Assembly (NCBI RefSeq): GCF_002796605.1
Contig: NZ_CP024923.1
Location: forward strand, 4,285,501-4,349,500
Direction: 5' to 3'
Source of the DNA: Sphingomonas psychrotolerans
GTDB lineage: Bacteria; Pseudomonadota; Alphaproteobacteria; Sphingomonadales; Sphingomonadaceae
DNA: 64,000 nucleotides
The notes under the pieces are model-generated. The model was not told where the DNA came from and did no database searches. It saw only the letters and a list, made by a program, of their open reading frames with translations. Shown one piece after another: positions 1 through 8,310 of the stretch. Every line of letters starts with the position of its first letter. Position 1 is the stretch's first letter. A program made the translations under genes and the position numbers.

Positions 1-1
1 G

Positions 2-568
2 CAGATAAAGCGCGTGATCGATTATGAGGAAGGCCGCACTGCGTTCGGCATCCACGTCATGGTAGGCCAGTCGCACACGGTGTTCATCGCCGACACCACG
101 GTCAACGAGCGCCCCAACACGGAGGAGCTCGCCGCGATCGCGGAGGGCACCGCCCAGGTCGCGCGTCGTATGGGGCATGAGCCGCGCGTCGCCTTCCTCA
201 GCTATTCGAACTTCGGCAATCCCGAAGGCCGCTGGCTCGACAATGTCCGCGGCGCGATCAAGCTGCTCGACGAGCGCAGTGTCGAGTTCGAATATGAAGG
301 CGAGATGTCGCCCGACGTCGCGCTCAATCCCCGCCAGATGGCGAAATACCCGTTCGCGCGGCTTTCGGGCCCGGCCAACGTGCTGATCATGCCGGGGCTC
401 CAATCGGCCAACATCTCGGCCAAGCTGCTTCGTGAGCTTGGTGGCGATTCGATGATCGGGCCGATGCTGATCGGCATGGAGAAGCCGGTCCAGATCGCGC
501 CGATGACCGCGACTGCGAGTGAGCTGGTGACGCTGGCAGTGCTCGCCGCGGGCGGGATCGCGCGCTAA
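2..568 (+). CDS. maeB: NADP-dependent malic enzyme, C-terminal part (partial)
   Basis: This is the 3' end of a gene that begins left of the window; the frame is open from base 2. The 188 or so visible residues match the phosphotransacetylase-like (PTA_PTB) domain that forms the C-terminal half of large alphaproteobacterial malic enzymes, with the family stretches VFIADTTVNERP, PRVAFLSYSNFG and ANVLIMPGLQSANIS. MaeB decarboxylates malate to pyruvate and makes NADPH. The PTA domain is catalytically inactive in known members and is thought to be an allosteric acetyl-CoA sensor (family knowledge). The N-terminal malic and NAD-binding domains are not in the window. A free-standing phosphate acetyltransferase is the alternative, but the sequence reads as the malic-enzyme type. 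Confidence 0.9.
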   Translation, partial: QIKRVIDYEEGRTAFGIHVMVGQSHTVFIADTTVNERPNTEELAAIAEGTAQVARRMGHEPRVAFLSYSNFGNPEGRWLDNVRGAIKLLDERSVEFEYEGEMSPDVALNPRQMAKYPFARLSGPANVLIMPGLQSANISAKLLRELGGDSMIGPMLIGMEKPVQIAPMTATASELVTLAVLAAGGIAR

Positions 569-588
569 CCGCCTTGGCAGCCTCTTGC

Positions 589-620
589 TGCTACATTTGT
601 AGCATGCTACAAATGTAGCA
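589..620. promoter_or_regulatory. Double BlaI-type operator, perfect 32-bp palindrome
   Basis: The 16-bp half TGCTACATTTGTAGCA is followed directly by its exact reverse complement. Each half holds a TACAnnTGTA core, the dyad bound by BlaI/MecI/CopY winged-helix repressors. The site ends 19 bp before the proposed start of the blaI-like gene, so self-repression of that gene and of the peptidase gene behind it is the natural reading (inference). Confidence 0.85.
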
Positions 621-639
621 GTTGGAGCAGGAGGTCGGC

Positions 640-1014
640 GTGATCGAGTCGCTGCCGCGCCGCGAGCGCGAAGTGTTCGAAGTGTTGTGCAGCCTCGGCG
701 AGGGCACCGCCGCGGCGGTGCGCACCGCGCTTGCCGATCCGCCCAGCGATTCGGCCGTACGGACCTTGCTTTCGCGCCTCGCCGCCAAGGGGCTGGTCGC
801 GCATCGCACCGTCAATCAGGCTTATGTCTATACGCCGGTCGAGCAGACCGAAGCGGTTGCCGAAACCGCGCTGCAGCGGCTGGTTCAGACCTTCTTCCAA
901 GGGTCGGCCGCGCAGGCCGCCACAGCGCTGCTCGGGATGGAGCCGCGGCTCCATCCCGATGAAATCGAAATGCTCCAGCGCGCGATCGACAAGGCGCGCA
1001 AGGAGACCGAGTGA
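640..1014 (+). CDS. BlaI/MecI/CopY-family transcriptional repressor
   Basis: Small winged-helix repressor of about 124 residues, the usual length of the family. The N-terminus carries the hallmark PRREREVFEVL helix, followed by a DPPSDSAVRTLLSRL recognition region, a wing (AYVYTP) and a C-terminal dimerisation helix pair. I chose the GTG at 640 because a strong AGGAGG lies at 629-634; an in-frame TTG at 622 would put the ribosome-binding site inside the gene. It sits behind a double TACAnnTGTA operator and its stop codon overlaps the start of an M56 peptidase gene. That is the classic BlaI-BlaR1 arrangement, in which the peptidase inactivates the repressor on signal. No beta-lactamase gene is adjacent in the window, so the controlled target is unknown. 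Confidence 0.92.
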   Translation: MIESLPRREREVFEVLCSLGEGTAAAVRTALADPPSDSAVRTLLSRLAAKGLVAHRTVNQAYVYTPVEQTEAVAETALQRLVQTFFQGSAAQAATALLGMEPRLHPDEIEMLQRAIDKARKETE

Positions 1015-2555
1015 TGCTTGCCTCGCTTGTGGATTTTGGCTGGAAATCGGCGCTGATCGCCGGGCTGGCCCTGCTGGCCGGCCACCTGCTGCGGTACCGC
1101 GCGCCGGCAGAACGCGTCGCGCTCCTCCGCGCCGCTTTGGCGGCATTGTTGATGCTGCCGCTGCTGGCGCTGGCGGTCCCCGAACTCGAGGTCGCTGTGC
1201 TTCCCGCGCTGGATACGCCTGCCGTGACCGGATTTGCCGCGACGAGTGCGGAGGCCGTGGACATGGCCGCCGGGGAGGGGGCCACCGCCATATCCCTCGA
1301 TTGGCTGGCGGCGCTGTATCTGATCGGTGCGGCAATGCTGCTGCTCCGCCTCGCCGTCGGCGTCTCGACCCTGTGGCGCTGGACTCACAGCGCCGCGCCG
1401 GTCCGCGATCCGCGCTGGATCGCGGCGATGCGCGGCGCCGGAGGGTTGCGTCGCCCGGTGCGGCTGCTGGTCTCGCCGCATGTTGCCGCCCCGATGAGCT
1501 GGGGGATCGCACCGGCGTGGCTGCTGATCGGGCCGGGTACCGAACAGCGTGCCGAGCAAGCGGAAGCGGTGATCGCGCACGAGTTGGCGCATGTCCGCCG
1601 GTTCGATTGGCCGGTGCTGATGGCAGCGCAGCTGGTGGTGCTGTGTTTCTGGTTCAATCCTTTGGTCTGGTTGCTCACCCGCGAGCTGGCGCGGCAGGCC
1701 GAGCTGGCGGCGGACGAAGAAGCGATCCGCCATGTCGCGCGCGCCGATTACGCCCAGGCCCTGCTGACGCTGGGACGCGGCGCGGCGCATCCGGCGGCGT
1801 GCGGCATGTCGATCACGCATAGCGCGCTGGGGCGGCGGATCCGCGGTATCCTCAATGCCGATGCGGCGAGGCCCGCCAGCCGGCTGCTGTGCGCGGTGAT
1901 GCTGATCTGTGCGCCGCTTGTGGCCGCGCCGCTCGCCGCGATGCAGCTGGTGCACGCGGCGGCACCCGCCCCTGCGCCGATGGAAACGCGGGCATCGCTT
2001 CCCGCATCCGCGGTCCTCGCCGATCTGCCTGCGATCATTCCCGCCGCGCGCGCCGCCGAAGCGCCGCCCGTGCAGCGTCAGCGCGCCTCTCCGCGCCGGA
2101 TCGTGCCGACTCGCGCGCCCCGGCCCGCAGTCACGGCCGAGCCGAGGCCGCGCCTGCTGCTGGAGCTGGAACTGGCGGCGAAAATACCGCAGGGCCATGC
2201 TGGGCATACACCGCCTCCACCGCAACCTCCGGCGCCGGGGACTCAGGCGGCGGCGTGGCGCGAGGCCATATTCGAGAAGCGTAGCATCCGGGTGCAGAAC
2301 CGCGAAAGCAATGTCGGAATGCGCCGGGCGGGGGCCGCGATCCGCGCCGGCAATGCCGACGACCGTGACTTCGCCAAGGCAATGACCGACGCAGCCACGG
2401 GCCTGCGGGTCAAGGCCCAGGACCTCGAAGCAGTCGCGGCCGATGGCTCGGTCGTCAAGGAAGTCCGCGATGCGCATGCGCGCGCGGCGGGTTCGCTGCG
2501 TAGCCAGGCGGACAAATTGGACATCGACGCGCGGCGAAAGCTCTTCGGGGGCTAG
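1014..2555 (+). CDS. BlaR1-like M56-family membrane metallopeptidase
   Basis: Integral membrane zinc peptidase of about 513 residues. The N-terminal part has hydrophobic helices, and the zinc motif HELAH at about residue 189 is followed by RRFDWP and a second hydrophobic segment, the M56 pattern. In BlaR1/MecR1 this domain cleaves the cognate BlaI repressor. Unlike BlaR1, the C-terminal half (about residue 290 onward) shows no penicillin-binding SxxK/KTG sensor domain: it is Ala/Pro/Arg-rich with a charged helical tail, so the signal it senses cannot be beta-lactam binding in the usual way. The ATG at 1014 overlaps the repressor stop (TGATG), which implies translational coupling; a GTG one codon upstream is possible. 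Confidence 0.88.
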   Translation: MLASLVDFGWKSALIAGLALLAGHLLRYRAPAERVALLRAALAALLMLPLLALAVPELEVAVLPALDTPAVTGFAATSAEAVDMAAGEGATAISLDWLAALYLIGAAMLLLRLAVGVSTLWRWTHSAAPVRDPRWIAAMRGAGGLRRPVRLLVSPHVAAPMSWGIAPAWLLIGPGTEQRAEQAEAVIAHELAHVRRFDWPVLMAAQLVVLCFWFNPLVWLLTRELARQAELAADEEAIRHVARADYAQALLTLGRGAAHPAACGMSITHSALGRRIRGILNADAARPASRLLCAVMLICAPLVAAPLAAMQLVHAAAPAPAPMETRASLPASAVLADLPAIIPAARAAEAPPVQRQRASPRRIVPTRAPRPAVTAEPRPRLLLELELAAKIPQGHAGHTPPPPQPPAPGTQAAAWREAIFEKRSIRVQNRESNVGMRRAGAAIRAGNADDRDFAKAMTDAATGLRVKAQDLEAVAADGSVVKEVRDAHARAAGSLRSQADKLDIDARRKLFGG

Positions 2556-2642
2556 CGCCCCACCACGCCTGACGAAGCTCGAAACGAAAAGCGCGATTCC
2601 GCGCCACGGAGCCGGCTTGCCCGGCGATCAAGGGAGATTGCC

Positions 2643-2978
2643 ATGCGGACCATCCTGTTCCTGCCGCTGATCCTGCTCGGTGCCTGTGCGTCGGGAGCGT
2701 CGGCGATGCCGCTCGAACCGGCAGCGCACGTCGCCTTTGGCGATCTGGCGCTCGACCAACCCGCCGGCCGCGCGGAGCTGCGCGCCCGCGTGGCGACCGC
2801 GGCGCGCGGGTTCTGCCGCCGCCACGAGGACGAAGTGACACCGCAGCTGCTCAGCCACGACCGCTTCCTTTGTCTCGAACAGGTGCGCTCGGCGCTGGTT
2901 GCCGACATGCGGCCCGAGGTTCGTCACGCCTACAAGCAGGCTCTGCGTGAGGCGGGTGTTCGCGGGCGGCGGCTCTAG
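2643..2978 (+). CDS. UrcA-family secreted protein
   Basis: Short exported protein of 111 residues. A signal peptide or lipoprotein-like leader (MRTILFLPLILLGACAS) is followed by the UrcA pattern: a V/A-F-x-DLxLDxPxGRxxLxxRVxxAAxxFC core with two cysteines (FCRRHED and FLCLEQV) that probably form a disulfide, then a helical tail. The family is common in Sphingomonadaceae and Caulobacterales and its function is unknown. The ribosome site is AAGGGAG at about 2630. Its last bases overlap the end of the convergent SDR gene by 4 bp. Confidence 0.8.
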   Translation: MRTILFLPLILLGACASGASAMPLEPAAHVAFGDLALDQPAGRAELRARVATAARGFCRRHEDEVTPQLLSHDRFLCLEQVRSALVADMRPEVRHAYKQALREAGVRGRRL

Positions 2979-3763
2979 CCGTCGATGCTGACCCCGAGCG
3001 ATGCGTTGACCAGCCCGCCATCGACGGTGATCGTGTCGCCGATGACATAGTCGCCGGCGCGGCTGGCGAGGTAGATCGCGGTGCCGGCCATGTCCTCGTC
3101 GTTGCCGATGCGCTTCGCCGGGATCGCTTTGGATACCGCATCACCGTGGTCGCGCGCTGCCTTGTTCATGTCGCTGGGGAAGGCGCCGGGCGCGATCGAC
3201 GTGACGTTGATATGATCGCGCACCAGCCGCGCCGCCATGCGCTTGGTCAGATAGATCAGCGCCGATTTGGAGGCGTGATAGCTATAGGTCTCCCACAGGT
3301 TCAGCCGCTGGCCGTCGATCGACGTGATGTTGATCACCTTGGCCGGGCGTTCGGCCGAACCTCCAGCCTTGAGCAGGCCGTGCAGCGCCTGGGTCAGGAA
3401 GAAGGGCGATTTGACGTTGAGATCCATGACCTTGTCCCAGCCCTTTTCGGGAAAGGTCTCGAACGGCTCGCCCCATGCGGCGCCGGCATTGTTGACGAGG
3501 ATGTCGAGCCGCGATTCGCGCGCGGCGAGATCGGCGGCCAGCGCGCGGCAGCCCTCGACGGTGGAGATGTCGTGCGGCAGGGCGATGCAATTCCCGCCGA
3601 GCGCGGCCGCGGCTTCCTCGCAGGCTTCGACCTTGCGCGACGAGACATAGACCTTGGCGCCTTGCGCGACGAAGCCCTCGGCGATCATCCGTCCGATCCC
3701 GCGCGATCCGCCGGTGACCAAAGCAATCCGGCCGTCGAGGCGAAACAGGCTGTTGGTGTCCAT
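2975..3763 (-). CDS. SDR-family oxidoreductase (RhlG / 3-oxoacyl reductase-like)
   Basis: Classical short-chain dehydrogenase/reductase of 262 residues. It has the Rossmann nucleotide-binding motif TGGSRGIG near residue 17, the NNAG motif, a catalytic Ser-Tyr-Lys set (ITS, then YHASK) and the C-terminal VDGG motif. The extended spacing and YSYHASKSAL resemble RhlG-type NADP-dependent beta-ketoacyl reductases, which reduce 3-oxoacyl thioesters or similar ketones. The substrate cannot be fixed from sequence. An acyl-CoA dehydrogenase gene lies just upstream on the same strand, separated by a palindromic repeat, so a role in fatty-acyl or related degradation is plausible but inferred. Confidence 0.88.
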   Translation of the reverse strand: MDTNSLFRLDGRIALVTGGSRGIGRMIAEGFVAQGAKVYVSSRKVEACEEAAAALGGNCIALPHDISTVEGCRALAADLAARESRLDILVNNAGAAWGEPFETFPEKGWDKVMDLNVKSPFFLTQALHGLLKAGGSAERPAKVINITSIDGQRLNLWETYSYHASKSALIYLTKRMAARLVRDHINVTSIAPGAFPSDMNKAARDHGDAVSKAIPAKRIGNDEDMAGTAIYLASRAGDYVIGDTITVDGGLVNASLGVSIDG

Positions 3764-3780
3764 GAACTCTCTCCCAATTC

Positions 3781-3859
3781 GTCGTCCCGGCGGAAGCCGG
3801 GATCGTGTGCCGCCAGGGGTCCGCGCGCCTCCCGAGATCCCGGCGTTCGCCGGGATGAC
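3781..3859. repeat. REP-like extragenic palindrome
   Basis: Two inverted arms, 3781-3804 and 3836-3859, are near-exact reverse complements of each other, and each also folds on itself (CCCGGC...GCCGGG). They fill the gap between the SDR and acyl-CoA dehydrogenase genes. A related palindrome lies at 16238-16329. Such elements are scattered in sphingomonad genomes and can act as mRNA stabilisers or terminators; here that is inference. Confidence 0.75.
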
Positions 3860-3868
3860 GGATTTCGC

Positions 3869-5014
3869 TTACCCGCCGCGCTTCAGCGTCTCCCTGGCGA
3901 TGATCAACTGCTGGATCTGGCTGGTGCCTTCGTAGATCCGGAACAGCCGTACGTCGCGGTAGAGCCGCTCGATGCCGTAATCGGCGATATAGCCCGCGCC
4001 GCCGAATATCTGCACCGCGCGATCGGCGACCCGGCCGACCATCTCACTGGCGAAATACTTGGTCGCGGCGGCCTCCATCGTCGTATTTTCACCCGCATCC
4101 TTCTTCGCCGCGGTCTCGAGCATCAGCGCCCGCGCGGCCATAGCCTCGGTCTTGGAATCGGCGAGCATCGCCTGGATCAATTGGTGCTCGGCGATCGGCT
4201 TGCCGAACTGTTTCCGCTCGCTGGCATAAGCGACGCAGTCGGCGATCAGTCGCTCGGCGACGCCGACGCATACCGCCGAGATGTGCAGCCGCCCGCGATC
4301 GAGCACCTGCATCGCGATCCTGAAGCCCTGGCCCTCCTCGCCGAGCCGGTTGGCGACGGGGACGGGGGTGTCATCGAACACCACATCGGCGACGCGGGCG
4401 CCCTTTTGCCCCATCTTCTTCTCGGGCTCGCCGATCGACACGCCGGGCAAATCGCGCGGAACGAGGAAGGCCGAGACGCCGCGCCCGCCGGGGTCCTCGC
4501 CGGTACGCGCCATCACCGTGAACAGCTGCGCCTTGTCGGCGTTGGTGATGAAGCGCTTGGTGCCGCTGAGCCGATAGACATCGCCGTCGCGCACCGCGCG
4601 GGTCTTCACAGCGCCGCTGTCCGATCCGACATCGGGTTCGGTCAGCGCGAAGCTGGTGATCACTTCGCCACTCGCAATCCGCGGCAGCCAATCGGCCTTT
4701 TGCTCTGGCGTTCCGGCCATCACCAGGCCCTGACTGCCGATCCCGACATTGGTGCCGAAGGACGAGCGGAAGGCGGGGGTGGTACGGCCGAGCTCGATCG
4801 CGACCCGGCATTCCTCGAGCATCGTCAGGCCGAGCCCGCCATATTCCTCGGCGATCGACAGTCCGAACAGGCCGAGCCCCTTCATCTCCTCGATCACCGC
4901 CTCGGGAATAGCGTCGGCGGCCTCGACATCGGCTTCCAGCGGACGCAGCCGCTCGCTTACGAAGCGCCGGATCGTATCGATCAGCGTGTCGAAGATCTCG
5001 GGGTCGAGCGCCAT
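3869..5014 (-). CDS. Acyl-CoA dehydrogenase
   Basis: FAD-dependent acyl-CoA dehydrogenase of 381 residues, a normal length. The N-terminal helical domain includes EEYGGLGLT. The middle domain has the FAD/substrate signature FALTEPDVGSDSG near residue 120. The C-terminal domain ends with RLYRDVRLFRIYEGTSQIQ, whose Glu in YEGT is the catalytic base in most of the family. It oxidises an acyl-CoA to the 2,3-enoyl-CoA and passes electrons to ETF. Chain specificity is not readable. The ATG at 5014 is chosen because the family N-terminus begins there; the frame stays open far upstream but that part looks non-coding. It is divergent from the transporter gene at 5165. Confidence 0.92.
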   Translation of the reverse strand: MALDPEIFDTLIDTIRRFVSERLRPLEADVEAADAIPEAVIEEMKGLGLFGLSIAEEYGGLGLTMLEECRVAIELGRTTPAFRSSFGTNVGIGSQGLVMAGTPEQKADWLPRIASGEVITSFALTEPDVGSDSGAVKTRAVRDGDVYRLSGTKRFITNADKAQLFTVMARTGEDPGGRGVSAFLVPRDLPGVSIGEPEKKMGQKGARVADVVFDDTPVPVANRLGEEGQGFRIAMQVLDRGRLHISAVCVGVAERLIADCVAYASERKQFGKPIAEHQLIQAMLADSKTEAMAARALMLETAAKKDAGENTTMEAAATKYFASEMVGRVADRAVQIFGGAGYIADYGIERLYRDVRLFRIYEGTSQIQQLIIARETLKRGG

Positions 5015-5164
5015 TATTGGAACCGTTCCTGTTGTTCGAAGCCGCATGCTATAGCTACGCCTGCGGATCGAGCAAGCCATACCCAATCTTCCAATAGCCG
5101 CGATTGACGCCGCTACTGCGCCTCCTATGCTGCGCCGGTAGAGCATAAAGCGCGAGGATCGGCG

Positions 5165-6613
5165 ATGGTGGCGAATGAAGCCAATGCGGGGGCGCCCGCC
5201 GTTCCGCCGGTGCGCCGCGTGCGCCAGTCGACCATGCTCTCTTACGGTTTCGGCGCAGTCGCGTACGGCGTGAAGGACCTGTGCTTCTCGACCTTCCTCT
5301 TGTTGTTCTACAATCAGGTGCTCGGGCTTCCCTCCGCGCAGGTCGGCTTCGCGATCATGTGCGCATTGCTGCTCGACGCATTCATCGATCCGGCGATCGG
5401 CTTCCTTTCGGACCGGACGCGCGGGCGCTGGGGGCGGCGGCATCCGTGGATGTATGCGTCGGCGGCACCGATTGCGCTCGGCTGGCTGTTGCTGTGGAAT
5501 CCGCCGGCCTGGTCGCATGGGGCGATGCTGGTCTGGGTGTTCGCCAGCGCAGTGCTCGTGCGGACCGCGGTCTCGGCCTATGAAGTACCGTCGCAAGCGC
5601 TGAGCCCCGAACTCTCGGCCGATTATGACGAGCGCACCCGGATCATGGCATATCGCTATCTGTTCGGATGGGCGGGCGGAATGGCGATGCTGATGGCATC
5701 CTATGGCTATTTCCTCGCCGACGGGCTGCTCGACCGGCGCGGCTATGTGGCGTTCGCGGCGGCGGGCGCTGCGGCGATGTTCATAGCGATCCTCGTTTCG
5801 GCGCTGGGCACGCACCGCGAGATCGCCCGGCTGCCGCGGCCCGAGATCGAACGCCAGTCGCTTGGCCAGAATTTCCGCGAGCTGCGCGAGAGCGTGCGCA
5901 ACCGCGCCTTTCTGATCCTGATGGCGGCGGGGATCTGTTATTATTCGGCGCAGGGCATCAGCTACGCGCTGTCCAATTATCTCTATGCCCATGTCTGGGG
6001 CTTTCGCGGCGCCGACTTCCAGTGGCTCGGGCTGGTTCTGCTGCTCGGGGTGATCGGTGCGTTCCTGCTCGCGCCGCGGGTGGCGAAGCGGACCGGCAAG
6101 CCGGTGGCCGCAATGGGCTTCATGGTCGGCGCGGCGATCCTGCTGACACTGCCTTATTGGCTGCGGTTGGCCGGACTGTTCCCGGCGCCCGGAAACCCGG
6201 CGCTGGTGCCGCTGCTGCTTTCGATCTTCACCGTCAATGCAACCTGCGTAGTGTCCTCGACGATCCTCGGCGCGTCGATGATGGCCGATGTCGTCGAGCA
6301 TTCGGAGGTCGAGACCGGGCGGCGATCTGAGGGGGTGTTCTTTGCCGGCGCGTTCTTCGTCCAAAAATGCACCAGCGGGCTCGGCATCTTCGTTGCAGGC
6401 TCGATCCTGGCGATCGCCGGTTTCCCCGAGACGGCCAAGCCGGGCAGTGTCCCCGTCGAGACGGTCGACCGGCTGACGATCCTGTTCGCCGCGCTCTATC
6501 TGTCGCTCGGCTTCGCGGCGGCGTTCTTCTACCGGCGCTTTCCGTTCGGCAAGGCCGAGCATCTCGCGCGGGTGGAGCGATTGGCCAAGGCGGAAATGCC
6601 CGCCGGGGGGTGA
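5165..6613 (+). CDS. GPH/MelB-type MFS transporter
   Basis: Inner-membrane transporter of 482 residues with about 12 hydrophobic segments. The stretch DAFIDPAIGFLSDRTRGRWGRRHPWM is the glycoside-pentoside-hexuronide (MelB, MFS_2) signature between helices 2 and 3, with the conserved Asp pair and the Arg-rich loop. MelB homologues cotransport sugars or glycosides with H+ or Na+; the substrate here is unknown, and related sphingomonad proteins are not restricted to sugars. The gene stands alone, divergent from the acyl-CoA dehydrogenase, and ends in a GC hairpin that overlaps its stop codon. Confidence 0.85.
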   Translation: MVANEANAGAPAVPPVRRVRQSTMLSYGFGAVAYGVKDLCFSTFLLLFYNQVLGLPSAQVGFAIMCALLLDAFIDPAIGFLSDRTRGRWGRRHPWMYASAAPIALGWLLLWNPPAWSHGAMLVWVFASAVLVRTAVSAYEVPSQALSPELSADYDERTRIMAYRYLFGWAGGMAMLMASYGYFLADGLLDRRGYVAFAAAGAAAMFIAILVSALGTHREIARLPRPEIERQSLGQNFRELRESVRNRAFLILMAAGICYYSAQGISYALSNYLYAHVWGFRGADFQWLGLVLLLGVIGAFLLAPRVAKRTGKPVAAMGFMVGAAILLTLPYWLRLAGLFPAPGNPALVPLLLSIFTVNATCVVSSTILGASMMADVVEHSEVETGRRSEGVFFAGAFFVQKCTSGLGIFVAGSILAIAGFPETAKPGSVPVETVDRLTILFAALYLSLGFAAAFFYRRFPFGKAEHLARVERLAKAEMPAGG

Positions 6614-6622
6614 ACCCCGGCG
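6601..6622. terminator. Hairpin between convergent genes
   Basis: A perfect 8-bp stem CGCCGGGG / CCCCGGCG with a 6-base loop overlaps the transporter stop codon. A second small hairpin (CTTTCCT / AGGAAAG, 6629-6646) follows. There is no clear T-run, so termination function is inferred from position between convergent genes. Confidence 0.5.
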
Positions 6623-6653
6623 AGCATCCTTTCCTCCCCAGGAAAGTCTGGCC

Positions 6654-6821
6654 TCAGGCGACGCGGCCGAGGCGGTGATAGAGATTGGCGTATTTCGTCG
6701 ACTCGGGCAGATCCTTGACCTTGTGGAGGTGGGTCCCGACCGCCTCACGAAGCAGGCGGAAATCCTCGGTCGAGAAAACGGCGCGGCTTCTTTGCGGTTC
6801 TTTGGGCTGCGGTTCGGTCAT
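6654..6821 (-). CDS. Small conserved protein downstream of aceA
   Basis: A 55-residue, soluble, charged protein ending LYHRLGRVA. It starts 11 bp after the isocitrate lyase stop, with its own ribosome site (GGAGA), so it is almost certainly co-transcribed with aceA. The sequence has an amphipathic middle (TEDFRLLREAVGTHLHKVKDLPES). I do not recognise a named family. Position suggests an accessory role to the glyoxylate shunt, but nothing in the sequence proves it. Confidence 0.65.
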   Translation of the reverse strand: MTEPQPKEPQRSRAVFSTEDFRLLREAVGTHLHKVKDLPESTKYANLYHRLGRVA

Positions 6822-6832
6822 GCTACTTCTCC

Positions 6833-8116
6833 TTACGCGGCTTGCTGGTTGAACTGGGCGGCTTCGGTGCTCTCGGCGAGCGCCGTGGTCGAGCTCTCGC
6901 CGCCGGCCACCGCCTGCGCGATCGCATCGAAATAGCCGGTGCCGACTTCGCGCTGGTGGCGAGTCGCGGTGTAGCCGTTCGCCTCGGCGGCGAATTCGGC
7001 CTGCTGGAGTTCCGAATAAGCCGCCATGCCGCGGTCCCGATAGCCGCGCGCCAGCTCGAACATGCCGTAATTGAGCTGGTGGAAGCCCGCGAGCGTGACG
7101 AACTGGAACTTGTACCCCATCGCGCCGATCTCGCGCTGGAAGCGGGCGATGTCGTCCTTGTCGAGATTCTTCTCCCAGTTGAAGCTCGGCGAGCAATTAT
7201 AGGCCAGCATCTTCTCGGGGTGCGCGCGCTTGATCGCCTCGGCGAAGCGGCGGGCGTCGTCGAGATTGGGCTTCGAGGTCTCCCACCACAACAGGTCGGC
7301 ATGGCTGGCGAAGGCGAGGCCGCGCTTGATGCAATGATCGACCCCGGTGCCTTCCTTCAATCGGAAGAAGCCCTCGGCGGTGCGTTCGCCGGTGAGGAAT
7401 TCGTGGTCGCGTTCGTCGACGTCCGAAGTGATCAGCCGCGCGCTCTCGGCATCGGTGCGTGCGCAGATCACCGTCGGGACGCCGGACACGTCGGCCGCGA
7501 GCCGGGCGCTGTCGAGGTTGCGGATATGCGCCTGGGTAGGGATCAACACCTTGCCGCCGAGGTGCCCGCATTTCTTTTCGGATGCGAGCTGGTCTTCATA
7601 ATGCACCCCGGCGGCGCCTGCGGCGATATAGGCCTTCATGATCTCGAAGCAGTTGAGCGGCCCGCCGAAGCCGGCCTCGGCATCGGCGATGATCGGCGCG
7701 AACCAGTCGCGCGTCGCGCCGCCTTCCATATGCTCGATCTGGTCGGCACGCTGGAGAGTCGCGTTGATCTTGCGCGCCAGCTCGGGCCCGGCATTGGCGG
7801 GGTAGAGCGACTGATCGGGGTACATCTGCCCGGCGGTGTTGGCATCGGCGGCGACTTGCCAGCCCGAGAGGTAGATCGCCTTCAACCCGGCGCGGACCAT
7901 CTGCATCGCCTGATTGCCCGAAAGCGCGCCGAGCGCATGGATATAGTCCTCGGACTTCAGCAGCTCCCAGAGCTTGAGCGCGCCGCGACGGGCGATGGTA
8001 TGCTCGATCGGCAGCGAGCCGCGCAGCCGGGTAACGTCGTCAGCCGAATAGGGGCGGACGATGCCGTCGAAGCGGCCGCTGGGGGCTGGGACGAGATCTT
8101 CGAAGGTCATCGGCAT
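6833..8116 (-). CDS. aceA: Isocitrate lyase
   Basis: 427-residue isocitrate lyase, which splits isocitrate into glyoxylate and succinate in the glyoxylate bypass. The catalytic signature [14 protein letters not shown] with its active-site cysteine is at about residue 195, and YNCSPSFNW and the GGGxxx-like [16 protein letters not shown]g-binding region are present. It is required for growth on acetate, fatty acids or PHB. It is divergent from an ScfR/RamB-type regulator across a 194-bp spacer that holds a palindrome, and is followed by a 55-residue protein. The start at 8116 gives MPMTFEDL; a second ATG two codons later is also possible. Confidence 0.97.
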   Translation of the reverse strand: MPMTFEDLVPAPSGRFDGIVRPYSADDVTRLRGSLPIEHTIARRGALKLWELLKSEDYIHALGALSGNQAMQMVRAGLKAIYLSGWQVAADANTAGQMYPDQSLYPANAGPELARKINATLQRADQIEHMEGGATRDWFAPIIADAEAGFGGPLNCFEIMKAYIAAGAAGVHYEDQLASEKKCGHLGGKVLIPTQAHIRNLDSARLAADVSGVPTVICARTDAESARLITSDVDERDHEFLTGERTAEGFFRLKEGTGVDHCIKRGLAFASHADLLWWETSKPNLDDARRFAEAIKRAHPEKMLAYNCSPSFNWEKNLDKDDIARFQREIGAMGYKFQFVTLAGFHQLNYGMFELARGYRDRGMAAYSELQQAEFAAEANGYTATRHQREVGTGYFDAIAQAVAGGESSTTALAESTEAAQFNQQAA

Positions 8117-8241
8117 GTCATTTCCTTGACAGTATTAGTGGTGTCGAGGGCCGATTTGCGCCTTAGCTTGACTCAATCACAGGATATTCGTTCTATCTCG
8201 GGGTCAACGGGTGACTAAAGCGGCGCCCGCGCTTGTAATCA

Positions 8242-8257
8242 TGTAAATATATTTACA
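8242..8257. promoter_or_regulatory. 16-bp palindrome in the aceA/regulator spacer
   Basis: TGTAAATATATTTACA is a perfect palindrome, strikingly AT-rich for this genome, and lies between the divergent starts of aceA (8116) and the regulator (8311). It is a good candidate operator for the regulator itself, controlling both genes. The protein-site pairing is inferred from position. Confidence 0.6.
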
Positions 8258-8310
8258 ACGTATTCCGAATCGGTGGTTTGCGAACATATCAAGAACGGAG
8301 CGTGTAGGAA

